NCBI RefSeq assembly: GCF_000612445.1
Contig: NZ_BALC01000001.1
Span: 558,001 to 622,000 of the forward strand
Length of the DNA: 64,000 nt
Direction of reading: 5' to 3'
Origin: Liquorilactobacillus sucicola DSM 21376 = JCM 15457
GTDB taxonomy: Bacteria > Bacillota > Bacilli > Lactobacillales > Lactobacillaceae
The notes beneath the pieces were generated by a model. That model was given only the letters and a program-made list of their open reading frames with translations, did not search any database and was not told where the DNA came from. The translations under genes were made by a program, and so were the position numbers. Positions 52,247 through 61,579 of this stretch are shown in pieces (within the stretch, counting starts at the first letter, position 1; each line of letters begins with the position of its first letter).

Positions 52247-52921
52247 TTACTTAAACTTAGCCATCGCTGACATCATTTCTTCAAGTTTTTCTTCCCAATC
52301 TGAAGCCTTAACGATTCCACTGGCACCACCTGTCCCATCTGCTCCCCATGTCAACATCTTTGAAACATCGTCTGCATCATCTACACCCGCAGCTGCAATA
52401 ACTGCAATCTTAGGGTCAACAGAATGAACGGCTGCAATTGCTTGTTTAACATAACTTTCGTCACTTGTACTACCAGACCCGACCAGATCTGCTGGTTCAC
52501 AAATCATTATATCTGGATGCATTTCCGCAATCGCACGGCATTGCTCGAAACTATCAGCACACGCAATACTCAACATTCCTAATTTTCGAGCACGCTTTAT
52601 ACTATTATCCAGCTCCGAAACCGTTAAGGGATCTTCAGAATGATTCAGAACTACGGCATCCGTCCCATAATAACTAAGTGCTTCTGGCAAAACTGTTCCC
52701 AGCTTGCCTGGAGCAACGTCATCCATGTGTTGAGCCGTAATGATTAAATTGCTAGTGTTCTTCTTAAGGATAGGAATATCAATCTGTTGGCTAGTAAAGA
52801 GGCTGTCGAGCCCATACTTATTCGCTATCTTTTCTGTTAATTTGGCTAACTTGAGAACATCATCACCATAAACGTAAGTTTTAGGATTTACCATAAAAAG
52901 CGGTTTTCTAAATTTTTTCAT
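52247..52921 (-). CDS. Triose-phosphate isomerase family protein (short form)
   Basis: The protein has 224 residues, shorter than the usual 250 of bacterial TpiA and closer to archaeal forms. Catalytic Lys is in 'FMVNPKTYVYG', His in 'VVLNHSED' and Glu in 'MICEPADLVGSG'. The phosphate loop is 'GADGTGGASGIVKA'. It interconverts DHAP and glyceraldehyde-3-phosphate, or a related sugar phosphate. It is alone and has a cre site upstream, which suggests a carbon-source-specific role in addition to a housekeeping tpi elsewhere. ATG at 52921 follows AGGAG. Confidence 0.85.
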   Translation of the reverse strand: MKKFRKPLFMVNPKTYVYGDDVLKLAKLTEKIANKYGLDSLFTSQQIDIPILKKNTSNLIITAQHMDDVAPGKLGTVLPEALSYYGTDAVVLNHSEDPLTVSELDNSIKRARKLGMLSIACADSFEQCRAIAEMHPDIMICEPADLVGSGSTSDESYVKQAIAAVHSVDPKIAVIAAAGVDDADDVSKMLTWGADGTGGASGIVKASDWEEKLEEMMSAMAKFK

Positions 52922-53003
52922 CAAGTCACTCCTCATTTTTTCACTTCAAAGCTCTAATAGGTCTTTCTACCTACATCTTCAATTGTAACGGGTTCTCATT
53001 GTA

Positions 53004-53018
53004 TTGCAAGCGATCACA
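53004..53018 (-). promoter_or_regulatory. cre (CcpA) site upstream of the isomerase gene
   Basis: TTGCAAGCGATCACA fits the cre consensus WTGNAANCGNWNNCW at every position. A plausible minus-strand promoter starts at its edge (-35 TTGCAA, 16 bases, -10 TACAAT), so CcpA binding should repress. Confidence 0.72.
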
Positions 53019-53060
53019 ATCAAAGGCAACGTGTTAGCTTAAATGACTGCCACAAAAACA

Positions 53061-53109
53061 AAGTGAACCTCTAAGGTTGGATTGGATGCCAACTTAGCAG
53101 GTTCACTTC
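53061..53109 (-). terminator. Terminator after the glucansucrase gene
   Basis: On the minus strand GAAGTGAACCTGCTAAGTTGG pairs with CCAACCTTAGAGGTTCACTT, about 20 bp with one bulge, followed by a T-rich tail. It lies 46 bases after the stop. Confidence 0.82.
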
Positions 53110-53154
53110 AGAAACAGCCACTGCTGTATTTTTTAATTGAGCTTGTAGCGATAG

Positions 53155-56100
53155 TTAGATACTTTCCACAAATCTATCATTTTCACCGTTATAATACTTT
53201 TTGCTCTTACTATTACTATCAACTATGGTTTGCTCTTTCAACATCTGCAAATCTGTCACAACGCTACCAGCGTTATCAATATAAATCCAATTACCGGAAG
53301 AAAGTTGAACAAATCTATTTGTCAGCATTTCACCACTATCTGCATCATAATAGTGCAGGATGCCGTTTCCATCTCTGACGACTTGACCTTTAACCTGAAA
53401 ACCATTGTCATCAAAGTAAAGTTGCTGCCCATTGATAGTTTGTACTCCTGTTACGGTAGAACCAGTAGTATCCAAATAGATCCATGTGTTATCAGCTATT
53501 CTCTCAAAACGGTTAGTTATCATTTCACCGCTGTCCGCATCATAATAACGTAGATTACCAGCTTGGTCCTTGACAGACTGTCCCTTTACCTGGATACCAT
53601 TGACGTCAAAATAAAGTTGTTGTCCATTGATGGTTTGTGCTCCTGTCACAGCAGAACCAGTAGTATCCAAATAGATCCATGTGTTATCAGCTATTCTCTC
53701 AAAACGGTTAGTTATCATTTCACCGCTGTCTGCATCATAATAATGTAGATTACCAGCTTGATCTTTAACTGACTGTCCCTTTATCTGGTAACCATCGTCA
53801 TCAAAATACAGCTGCTGACCCTTAATTGTTTGTGCTCCTGTCACAGCGATCCCGCCAGCTCCCAAGTAGACCCACATATTGGGGGCTACTTCTGCAAAAG
53901 TGTCTGTCTCCATATCACCAGAATCACTTGCAAAGTATCTCAAATTACCAGCTTGGTCTCTAATCGCTTGGCCTTTAAGCTGATAACCATCGTCATCAAA
54001 GAATTGAGTTGCTGTTCTTCCCTTAAAGTTGACTTTTACAAGCCCACGCGCCATGATTCCATTTTGATCGAAATATTGCCATTTTTCATCAGCATTCATG
54101 AAATAGTCATTAACATAGGCTTTACCTTGTGTTCCAAAGTAGTACATATTATTTTTTTCATCTTCAAAAAAGGCATTTTGCAATTCAACTCCATTCGGGA
54201 GAAAGTAATAGAAACTTCCATCAATATTCTGAAGTCCATATTGCATGTGACCATTTTCGTCAAAATAATACCAATTAGACTTAACATCCTCTATAAAAGT
54301 TTTCTTAGCTTGATAACCACTTGTCGAGTAATAGGTCATTCCTATCCCATCCGATGCAAAGCCTGTCTTTGCAGGCAAGTTCAACAACTGCTTTGGCAAA
54401 AATGTGTCTTTGCCATTGATCTTGAAGTATTTGTTAGAGCCTGAATCCTTAAGAACGTAGAATGCCCCCCGTCCTTGAATGTTGCTTCCATTAAAATATT
54501 TTGCCGACCATTGAGTTATTCTTTTGCTGCCATCGATTGGCACACCTGTGGAAAGCTGCTTGAAAGTAAATAAATCGGGATATCTTTTTTTGATCCTTTT
54601 CAAAAAGGCGCCGCCATATCGTGCTTGGTACTTTCCACCACCAACTGTTTTAGCAACATACAAGGTCTTATTAATTACTGAATCTTTATTTTGCTCACCA
54701 AAGTTATTAACCCTTGAAGCAGTTACAACTTCGTCTCCAGGAAGATTATAAATCTGATCTGGAACCCAATCAGCTATTACCTTCATATCCTGCATGTGAA
54801 GTGCTTTAATTGCAGCTATAAGTTGATCAGCAGTTCCATACTTAGTTGGCGTTTCAAAGCCAAGATCATAACGGTCTGTGAAAGCATACCCGTTCTGAAT
54901 AATTGAATCCAAAAAAGTATTATCGGTACTTGAACGATATTGCGGTGGCAGTTCGAAATATGTGACACCCCACTCTTTAAACTGTGCTGCATTTTGGGCA
55001 ATTTTCACGTTCGCATATTCATCTGCAGTAGTTGGAAAAGCTTGAAAGTTTGAAAAACCTTCATACATAACTTGTGAGTCCAAAGCCGCATTTGAATGCA
55101 AGGTTTTGCCATCTACAGTTGCACTTGTACTGCTTGGTGTCCGTGCATCCTGTTCATCGCTCGCTCCAACAGGAACCCAAGCTGCCAGAAAACCAGATAC
55201 TTGCGGATTACTCTGCCCTACTATTTCTGCAGAATCAAAGATAAGTTGCCCTTCACCGTTTGTATATCTAATATAACTCACAGGAGCGGCTGCATCCGTT
55301 TGATAGGTTGACAAGCCAGCAGCAGTTGTCAAAACCAATGGGCGGTATGCTTGATTAGCATGAGCTTTCCCCATATTGATAACAATCCGGTCAGAAGCAC
55401 TAAGGCGCAAGTTAGGTTCATTGCTTTCAATTACAGCTATGCCTTGTGTCCGTGTTTCTGCATCGCCCTTATCATTAGACGTCAACGCTCCTTTACCATA
55501 GCGAACAGAAGTCAACACTCCATGGTAAGTATTGGCTGCCATCTCAGGTGCTCCTGTCACGTAAGATATTTTCATGTTCTGACCACCTGCAACATATTTC
55601 TTGCGTGCACGTAGCAAAGTTTCGATCGCCGAGTAATATGGTGATTTTTTTGCCATATATTGACCATCATCCGTGTACATATCACCATAATAAACCCGCG
55701 GTATCGTATCTTTATTAGTTAAAAGCAATGCATAGGTACTTGGGATGTTATATTGAGTAAACTCTTTATTCGTCTTCAACTGATCAGCGTTATAAATTGT
55801 AAAAGCCTGCCGCAACTGATCCATTGTAAAAGTCAAACCATCTGAACTGGGATCAATTCTTTGCTTGATAATTTCCGCAATAACAGTTTGAACCTCACTA
55901 TCATGCGCGCGAACAAAAGAATAGTTTGGGATAGCTTCGTTTTCTGTTTCATCACTTGCACGATTTACTAAACTGTTGGAGATCAGTGGTTCCAGACCGC
56001 TTCGTCTATTTTCATTTGCATCAGTATAAGGCATTGTTAGTGCGTACTTTAATGATAAACGAAATTTGTTGTCCATTGTAGCTTGGTCTGCACCCTGATC

Positions 56101-57906
56101 TTTGACATACTGCGCATCATTGTCACTCCAATCTTCTAAAATGGAGATATGCTGATTAGCATTTTTGTCATTCTTATTGACCTTATATGCGTCCTTAAAA
56201 TAACTTGCTGCAATTTGCAATAAGTCTGCATCTACATTATCAACAGCATCTACGCGGATACTGTCAAAATTTCCGTTCGCATCATGGTTTACTATTGAGC
56301 CAAAGTTCAATAAATAATACATCCAATTCAACTGTTCAGCTTGAACAACAGGATTTGAATTATCAACATCATTGGCTAAAAGAAATTCATACCCGCCTAA
56401 ACTAGAATCAATTGTGTAAGATGGATACCCTAATTGGTTAGTTGGAGTGCGATTGAGTAACCGATAATCTGAATTGGCGCTAGGAGTTAAATCGCTACTA
56501 TTGTAAAGCAGCGCGCCGCCTTGGAGATGATCCTTACTATTACCGCTTGTTTCAGATTCACTTGCAATGCTCCAATTAGGTTGTGTTTTAACAAAATTCG
56601 TAATAAGATCTTGAAGCCATTCTGTATTTCCAGTTTGGCTGATTTTTTTCTCAATATTTGCCTGAACTCGTTGAGCTGAGTTATTTAAATTGATTTGTGC
56701 GTCATCAACTGTATAGTTTTTGCCATCGCCCAAATTTTGCTGCTGCATAAAATTAAGATAGTTGACCTGCGTTCTTTTATCAGGCCACCAGTTCATTAGA
56801 AGCGGCCGATAATCAGTTGCAGACGACTTTTTCCAGTAAACACCATCTTGCAAAATTTTTTTTGGTCGATACCAGCTATTTGCTGTGAGATACCCATCAG
56901 TTGTTTTAAAGCTTTTATTTGTAGTATTGTATGCTGCATTATTTCCAGTATAGGCATCATCCAAACTTGACAAGCCTTCCTTGTATAGCTTAGAAGTGTT
57001 TGTTAGTTCCCCCGTATCTTTAGCAAAGTACAGAATGTGTCCGTCAAGTTCAATGGCAAAATTTTTCTTGATTTGACCATTATCATCGACATAATAATTT
57101 TTAGCGTTAATCATTTTGATATTTTTTGAATTTGCGATAATTTCGTCCAGATTATCAGCTGCGCTACCCTGATTCTTATCAGTCTCGTTTTGGTCGCTGT
57201 TTTTGGGAGCATCTGCTAGACCATCTTTTTGAGTATCCTTTGTAAAATTATCTTGCTGAGCACTTTGCTGACCATTATTTTGATCTTCTGGATCCGATTG
57301 CTGATTATTAGCAGACCGTGAATTCTTTTGATCGTCAGTTTGCCTATCACTTGAATTGTTTGTGCTAGTTTGATCATCATTTTGATCTGTTGTTTTCGTC
57401 TGTTGCTCATTAACAGGCCGTGAAGCCGACCGATCATCATTTGGGGCTACTAAATTTGGCTGTTTTTTACTAGTGGTTTTCGCTCCATTTTTATTTTCTA
57501 CCAAGTCACCATGTTGATTGCTTTGACCATTACCTTTATCATTGTCTAAATTTGACTGCTGCTCATTCACAACTGTTGTGTTTGCTTGGTCGCTATCCTC
57601 TTTCTGCTGCTTTTGTTGCCCACTATCCTTTTCAGCTATTTTTGCTTGTTGCTCATTGACAACTGTCGTAGCAGTTTGACCCTGATTTTTAGCGGAAACG
57701 ACTTTTTGCTGAGTAGTATCTAAAACCGCATTTGGTGAGGAACTATGTAAATTATTTTTTCCAGCTTGAACGTCCGGGATCGTATCGGCACTTACTGCTG
57801 AGGTAATCGTCGCAACCCCTAATGCTAATGAAAAAACTGTTATTGCGGCAAAGACCCATTTTTGGCCTTTCTTATACATCTTGTAGTGTAACTTATTATT
57901 CACCAT
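53155..57906 (-). CDS. Extracellular GH70 glucansucrase (dextransucrase type)
   Basis: The precursor has 1583 residues. The signal region KMYKKGQKW is of the KxYKxGxxW type. A Q/N/D-rich variable region with three V-N-E-Q-Q repeats runs to about 250. The circularly permuted GH70 core has nucleophile Asp553 in 'IRVDAVDN', acid/base Glu591 in 'ILEDWSD' and stabiliser Asp669 in 'RAHDSEVQ'. S-E-V after that Asp is usual in dextran-type enzymes. The C-terminus is glucan-binding YG-type repeats, including 65-residue near-identical units. It makes alpha-glucan from sucrose outside the cell. ATG at 57906 follows GGAGAG. No LPxTG motif is present. Confidence 0.95.
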   Translation of the reverse strand: MVNNKLHYKMYKKGQKWVFAAITVFSLALGVATITSAVSADTIPDVQAGKNNLHSSSPNAVLDTTQQKVVSAKNQGQTATTVVNEQQAKIAEKDSGQQKQQKEDSDQANTTVVNEQQSNLDNDKGNGQSNQHGDLVENKNGAKTTSKKQPNLVAPNDDRSASRPVNEQQTKTTDQNDDQTSTNNSSDRQTDDQKNSRSANNQQSDPEDQNNGQQSAQQDNFTKDTQKDGLADAPKNSDQNETDKNQGSAADNLDEIIANSKNIKMINAKNYYVDDNGQIKKNFAIELDGHILYFAKDTGELTNTSKLYKEGLSSLDDAYTGNNAAYNTTNKSFKTTDGYLTANSWYRPKKILQDGVYWKKSSATDYRPLLMNWWPDKRTQVNYLNFMQQQNLGDGKNYTVDDAQINLNNSAQRVQANIEKKISQTGNTEWLQDLITNFVKTQPNWSIASESETSGNSKDHLQGGALLYNSSDLTPSANSDYRLLNRTPTNQLGYPSYTIDSSLGGYEFLLANDVDNSNPVVQAEQLNWMYYLLNFGSIVNHDANGNFDSIRVDAVDNVDADLLQIAASYFKDAYKVNKNDKNANQHISILEDWSDNDAQYVKDQGADQATMDNKFRLSLKYALTMPYTDANENRRSGLEPLISNSLVNRASDETENEAIPNYSFVRAHDSEVQTVIAEIIKQRIDPSSDGLTFTMDQLRQAFTIYNADQLKTNKEFTQYNIPSTYALLLTNKDTIPRVYYGDMYTDDGQYMAKKSPYYSAIETLLRARKKYVAGGQNMKISYVTGAPEMAANTYHGVLTSVRYGKGALTSNDKGDAETRTQGIAVIESNEPNLRLSASDRIVINMGKAHANQAYRPLVLTTAAGLSTYQTDAAAPVSYIRYTNGEGQLIFDSAEIVGQSNPQVSGFLAAWVPVGASDEQDARTPSSTSATVDGKTLHSNAALDSQVMYEGFSNFQAFPTTADEYANVKIAQNAAQFKEWGVTYFELPPQYRSSTDNTFLDSIIQNGYAFTDRYDLGFETPTKYGTADQLIAAIKALHMQDMKVIADWVPDQIYNLPGDEVVTASRVNNFGEQNKDSVINKTLYVAKTVGGGKYQARYGGAFLKRIKKRYPDLFTFKQLSTGVPIDGSKRITQWSAKYFNGSNIQGRGAFYVLKDSGSNKYFKINGKDTFLPKQLLNLPAKTGFASDGIGMTYYSTSGYQAKKTFIEDVKSNWYYFDENGHMQYGLQNIDGSFYYFLPNGVELQNAFFEDEKNNMYYFGTQGKAYVNDYFMNADEKWQYFDQNGIMARGLVKVNFKGRTATQFFDDDGYQLKGQAIRDQAGNLRYFASDSGDMETDTFAEVAPNMWVYLGAGGIAVTGAQTIKGQQLYFDDDGYQIKGQSVKDQAGNLHYYDADSGEMITNRFERIADNTWIYLDTTGSAVTGAQTINGQQLYFDVNGIQVKGQSVKDQAGNLRYYDADSGEMITNRFERIADNTWIYLDTTGSTVTGVQTINGQQLYFDDNGFQVKGQVVRDGNGILHYYDADSGEMLTNRFVQLSSGNWIYIDNAGSVVTDLQMLKEQTIVDSNSKSKKYYNGENDRFVESI
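53389..53973 (-). repeat. Tandem 195-base repeats in the glucan-binding domain
   Basis: Three units of exactly 65 codons (53973-53779, 53778-53584, 53583-53389) plus a diverged partial fourth (to about 53240) encode '[20 protein letters not shown]'-type modules. The second and third units are nearly identical in DNA as well as protein, while the first is more diverged. Each unit ends '[11 protein letters not shown]'. Confidence 0.88.
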
Positions 57907-58628
57907 ATCAATTCTCTCCAAACTAATAAAAATAAATTTTCAAAATTCTAAATTCAATAACTATCACACGCTTTACTTCTCTTAAAAACAGTATTTATAA
58001 AAAGTCATCGCACCCTTCCCGCTAACCATATTTCCGGCTTAATGACCTATTAGCACTTTTTATTTAGCTTTAGAATATTTTATTATTCTTTTTGTTTATT
58101 ATTGTCTGATATATCTACAAAAAGAATAATAAAAGAAACTCAGCATTAAAAATATTAACATATTTTTTATGAGTTATTTTTTAAATTAAAATTAATTAAT
58201 TTTAAAAAAATTTAAAAGCGTAAATCATCTTGCAATATATATATAATTCAATCTACTGTGTCTAAAATAATTTTTTTATATTTCTGGTTGACAAAGCTTT
58301 TTTTAATCAATATTCTTTCTATAAGAAACATTTTTCTTTTATTGTTTGCATAACATTTTTATTTATCTCGAATTGATATCGGTTGCACTACTGATTTCAA
58401 AATAAGAATTACTCAGCAGAGTATTACTCTAAAAAAGACGATATTAGAGAGCTCCCCTTCAAAAAAAGTCTATATATATTGATGTTTATTATTTTCGAAT
58501 ATTAAATTAGACTAATTCTTTTTTAATTATTTTATAATTTATATTTTATTTTTATCATTTAAAATTGCTGAATACTTACTTTTTATAGAAAATCAGTTGG
58601 AAATATGGCAAGTATTTTCTTAAAATAG
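57907..58628. other. Very AT-rich upstream region of the glucansucrase, with perfect inverted repeat
   Basis: No gene is supported. The 17-base arms TTTTATTATTCTTTTTG (58078-58094) and its exact complement (58118-58134) are separated by 23 bases, about 170 bases before the glucansucrase start. The block 58130-58600 is markedly more AT-rich than its surroundings. No promoter could be fixed with confidence. Confidence 0.6.
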
Positions 58629-58678
58629 CCAAAAACCCCCTTAAGTTGAGATTAATTTCAACTTAAGGGGGTTTTTGG
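58629..58678. terminator. Strong bidirectional terminator
   Basis: CCAAAAACCCCCTTAAGTTGA and its complement form a perfect stem of about 21 bp with a seven-base loop, with A and T runs built into the stem ends. It lies just after the corrected stop of the iron alcohol dehydrogenase gene (58695). Confidence 0.9.
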
Positions 58679-58694
58679 AAATTTATACCTATTT

Positions 58695-59812
58695 TTAAAG
58701 CAAATCAGTATAGATTGCAGCAACATCATCTTCTGTTAATTCGATAGGTGAATTAACCATCAACGCTGCTGGTTGGCAATAACCGACTTGGCAAATCTTT
58801 TGCACATTTTCTCATCCATTCCGATTTGACGCAATCGTTGATTAGGCAGAATAAGGTCAACAATACTCTCCAACCGTGACCACACCTGCTCAGGATGGAC
58901 GGATAACTCACTTGCTAAAATCGTTTCTAGCTCGCTTAAATCGGCACCCAATTCTTGGTATTTTCTGAAAGTTCCACTGAATACAAGATAATTAGATTGA
59001 CCATGTGCAATATGAAACTCTGCACCAATGGGGTAAGCAAGTGCATGAACCGGTCCGCATCCAGCATTACCAAAAGCTATTCCTGCCTGAGTACTTGCCT
59101 CAAGAAACTCCTGCAAATCTTTTCCTTTTGGTGTTTGACCTGTAGTTTGCTCAAAAATCATCTTGCGGTAACCACGTAAAAAAGTGGTCATCGCGCTTAA
59201 AGAAAAGCTTTTACTGAATGATGTTGCTTTCGGAGATATATAGGATTCAATTGAATGAACCAATGCATCTATTGAACTCGTTGCAAAAACCTTATATGGC
59301 ATTGTCGTCGCTAGTTGGCCGATTAAGTACACCTGATCTGCATACATTTGATCATAGGCCAAACCAATTTTAGTTTTCTTAGAAACAAAATTAAAGACAG
59401 CAACATTGGTGACTTCGCTTCCTGTACCTGTTGTTGTCGGAACAATGATTAATTCACGCTTTTTCGGAAGTTCTTTCCCTTTTTCAACGAGTTCTTTAAG
59501 CGTTAGGCCTTCACCGTAAACTGAAAGTTTAGCATTATCAATCACAGAGCCGCCACCAATTGCGATAACTCGTTTGTAATGTTTTTCGCCAAGTTTATTT
59601 AAAATTTTATCAGCTGCGACATCGGTTGGTTCTCCCTTTAAGTAATCCTCTAAAAAAATAGTATCTATTGGAATTGAATCTACGGATAAATGTGGTTCAA
59701 TGATATAGCGGTTTGTCAATATTACATCATTGACCCCAACATCAACAGTATTGAATAAATCCTGTAAGTTGGCACTTGAATGAACAACTGGCTTAACTAG
59801 AAAAGATGACAT
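58695..59812 (-). pseudogene. Iron-containing alcohol dehydrogenase (4-hydroxybutyrate dehydrogenase-like), C-terminal frameshift
   Basis: The frame from ATG 59812 (after GGGGTG) gives 350 residues ending 'SVIANQQR' at 58760. The NAD site is 'IAIGGGSVIDNAK', 'PTTTGTGSEVTN' follows, and the iron ligands are in 'DALVHSIESY', 'HALAYPIG' and 'HIAHGQSN'. The family normally continues. In the next frame the expected tail 'LMVNSPIELTEDDVAAIYTD' plus LL follows to a stop at 58695. One added T after CGT near 58760 restores 372 residues. The core catalytic parts are intact, so the short form may still fold. Reduces an aldehyde or semialdehyde. Confidence 0.82.
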
Positions 59813-59970
59813 TCTAACACCCCATTATTTATTTTGAACAATCTATTTGAAGGACTGTTCTTTAAGATAATACTAGTCAAAAATAATACATTTAGCAATA
59901 AAAAATACATACTCTTTCACAAGGCGTTTCTTACCTCAACAAAAAATATGCACTCTTTTTTACTAAATTT

Positions 59971-61188
59971 TTAAAGAACCGCTCCGACCTCAGTTGCAGC
60001 GATTGCCTCTCGAATACTCATAGCCAATCTTGTAATTCCTACCTTAATCTGTGCTTCATTTACACCTGAGAAATTCAAACGCATTCCGTTTTCGTGATCT
60101 CTGTGCGCATAAAACACTTTTCCTGGAACAAAACTGATTTTGTCTTTTGGAATACATATTTCACGCAATAATGTTTGTGCATTCACCACCTTAGGCAGAG
60201 TCAGCCAAATGAAGAACCCTCCCTCCGGACGTGTGTAATGAACATCAGTCGGCATTGTGTTATCAAGAACATCAAGCATAACATCCAAACGCTTACGATA
60301 TGTTGGCAGCATACTTGAAATGTGTCTGTCCAAATCACTGTTCTCTAGATATTGATTTAGAGCCGCCAGCATAATTCCTGATGTCTCCAAGTCACTGCTC
60401 GTCTTTAGCGTGCGCAAGTGAGCAATTACTTCTTCGTCAGCAGCAACCCAGCCAATGCGTAGTCCCGGCATTAAAATTTTAGAGAAACTGCTCACAAAAA
60501 GAACATGTCCATGCTTATCAAAAGACTTGATGGCAGGCAGTTTTTCGCCCTTATATCGCAAATCACGATATGGTGTGTCTTCAAGAATAAAGAAATCATA
60601 CTTTTCTGCTAATTCAACCAATTTTTTTCGCTTAGTTAATGACATTGTCACACCTGTTGGATTGTGGAAATCAGGAACGGTATATAAGAGTTTGATGTCT
60701 GAATGGTTCTGAAGTACTGTCTCTAATTCCTCTAGATTTAAACCATCATCATCCATCGCAACATCATAATAACACGGATCATACTGATCAAAAGCTGATA
60801 ACGCGCCAACATAAGTCGGAGCTTCAACCACAATTTTATCTCCAGCGTCCAGTAGAAGCTTGCCAATTAAATCTAAAGCTTGCTGACCACCTTGCGTTAT
60901 TAAGATGTTATTTGCAGCCGCTTTGATTTTAGCTGTTTTAGCAGCCCATTGTGCCAACCGACTTCGTAATTGTGTAAATCCGCTGACTGTTTGATACTCA
61001 AAGATTTGACTGCCATACTTGTCGATGGCGTCATTAAGTGCCACCTTGATTTGAGCTGTCGGAAAAAGATCAGCATTAGGATTACCGGCGGAAAACTTGA
61101 TCCCATCTTTCCCTAAACTGCCGCCAAACATTTCAGCCAAACGATCTTCTGAACCGATCACAACCCGATCTGCAAATACATCGCTCAT
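59971..61188 (-). CDS. PLP-dependent aminotransferase (class I/II, 2-aminoadipate-aminotransferase/MocR-like fold)
   Basis: The protein has 405 residues. 'SAGNPNADLFPT' is the N-terminal family marker, 'TQGGQQALDLIGKLL' helps hold the cofactor, 'PDFHNPTG' carries the PLP-contacting Asn, and the PLP lysine is in 'SSFSKILMPGLRIGW'. No HTH domain is present, so it is an enzyme and not a MocR regulator. Members act on aromatic, branched or 2-aminoadipate-type substrates. ATG at 61188 has AAGGAGG upstream. Confidence 0.88.
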   Translation of the reverse strand: MSDVFADRVVIGSEDRLAEMFGGSLGKDGIKFSAGNPNADLFPTAQIKVALNDAIDKYGSQIFEYQTVSGFTQLRSRLAQWAAKTAKIKAAANNILITQGGQQALDLIGKLLLDAGDKIVVEAPTYVGALSAFDQYDPCYYDVAMDDDGLNLEELETVLQNHSDIKLLYTVPDFHNPTGVTMSLTKRKKLVELAEKYDFFILEDTPYRDLRYKGEKLPAIKSFDKHGHVLFVSSFSKILMPGLRIGWVAADEEVIAHLRTLKTSSDLETSGIMLAALNQYLENSDLDRHISSMLPTYRKRLDVMLDVLDNTMPTDVHYTRPEGGFFIWLTLPKVVNAQTLLREICIPKDKISFVPGKVFYAHRDHENGMRLNFSGVNEAQIKVGITRLAMSIREAIAATEVGAVL

Positions 61189-61400
61189 ATCTACCGTCCT
61201 CCTTAAAGTTCGTTTTCTATATTTGATATTGTTAGTATATCCCACTTTTAATGATAAATAAAATTCAACTTTTTCATTAAAACATGAATTATGTTCATCT
61301 ATAATTAAAAAGTGTCTTCAATAATCTCTCATGCTCTAGGATAGTAAGTGCTATAAATCAGTAAAATTTGATCTAGGCAATATTCTCACACGACAAAAAG

Positions 61401-61448
61401 CAAGAAGGAGCTAGGTTAAAAATTAACTTTTAACCTAGCTCCATCTTG
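61401..61448. repeat. Intergenic hairpin repeat, copy F, as terminator
   Basis: GGAGCTAGGTTAAAA and TTTTAACCTAGCTCC form a perfect stem, extended by CAAGA/TCTTG on the outside and followed by T-rich sequence. It matches the stem of copies A, C and E but lacks the long tail. It lies between the MMPL gene end and the aminotransferase start, in the 391-base gap 61189-61579, which otherwise shows nothing. Confidence 0.78.
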
Positions 61449-61579
61449 CTTTTAAGTTCTATGCTTGCTGCATTACATATTTCACTAACCTGTTTTTTAC
61501 AATTAAGCATGCGATTTTTGACTATGTTTTTTCTCCATAGTTAGCATTCAAGCTTAGTAACTATCGGCCCGCCCTGTAC

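Noticed and set aside
53830-54444. 204-codon plus-strand frame inside the glucansucrase gene
   Set aside because: Shadow of the repeat-rich C-terminal region; no ribosome site and low-complexity composition.
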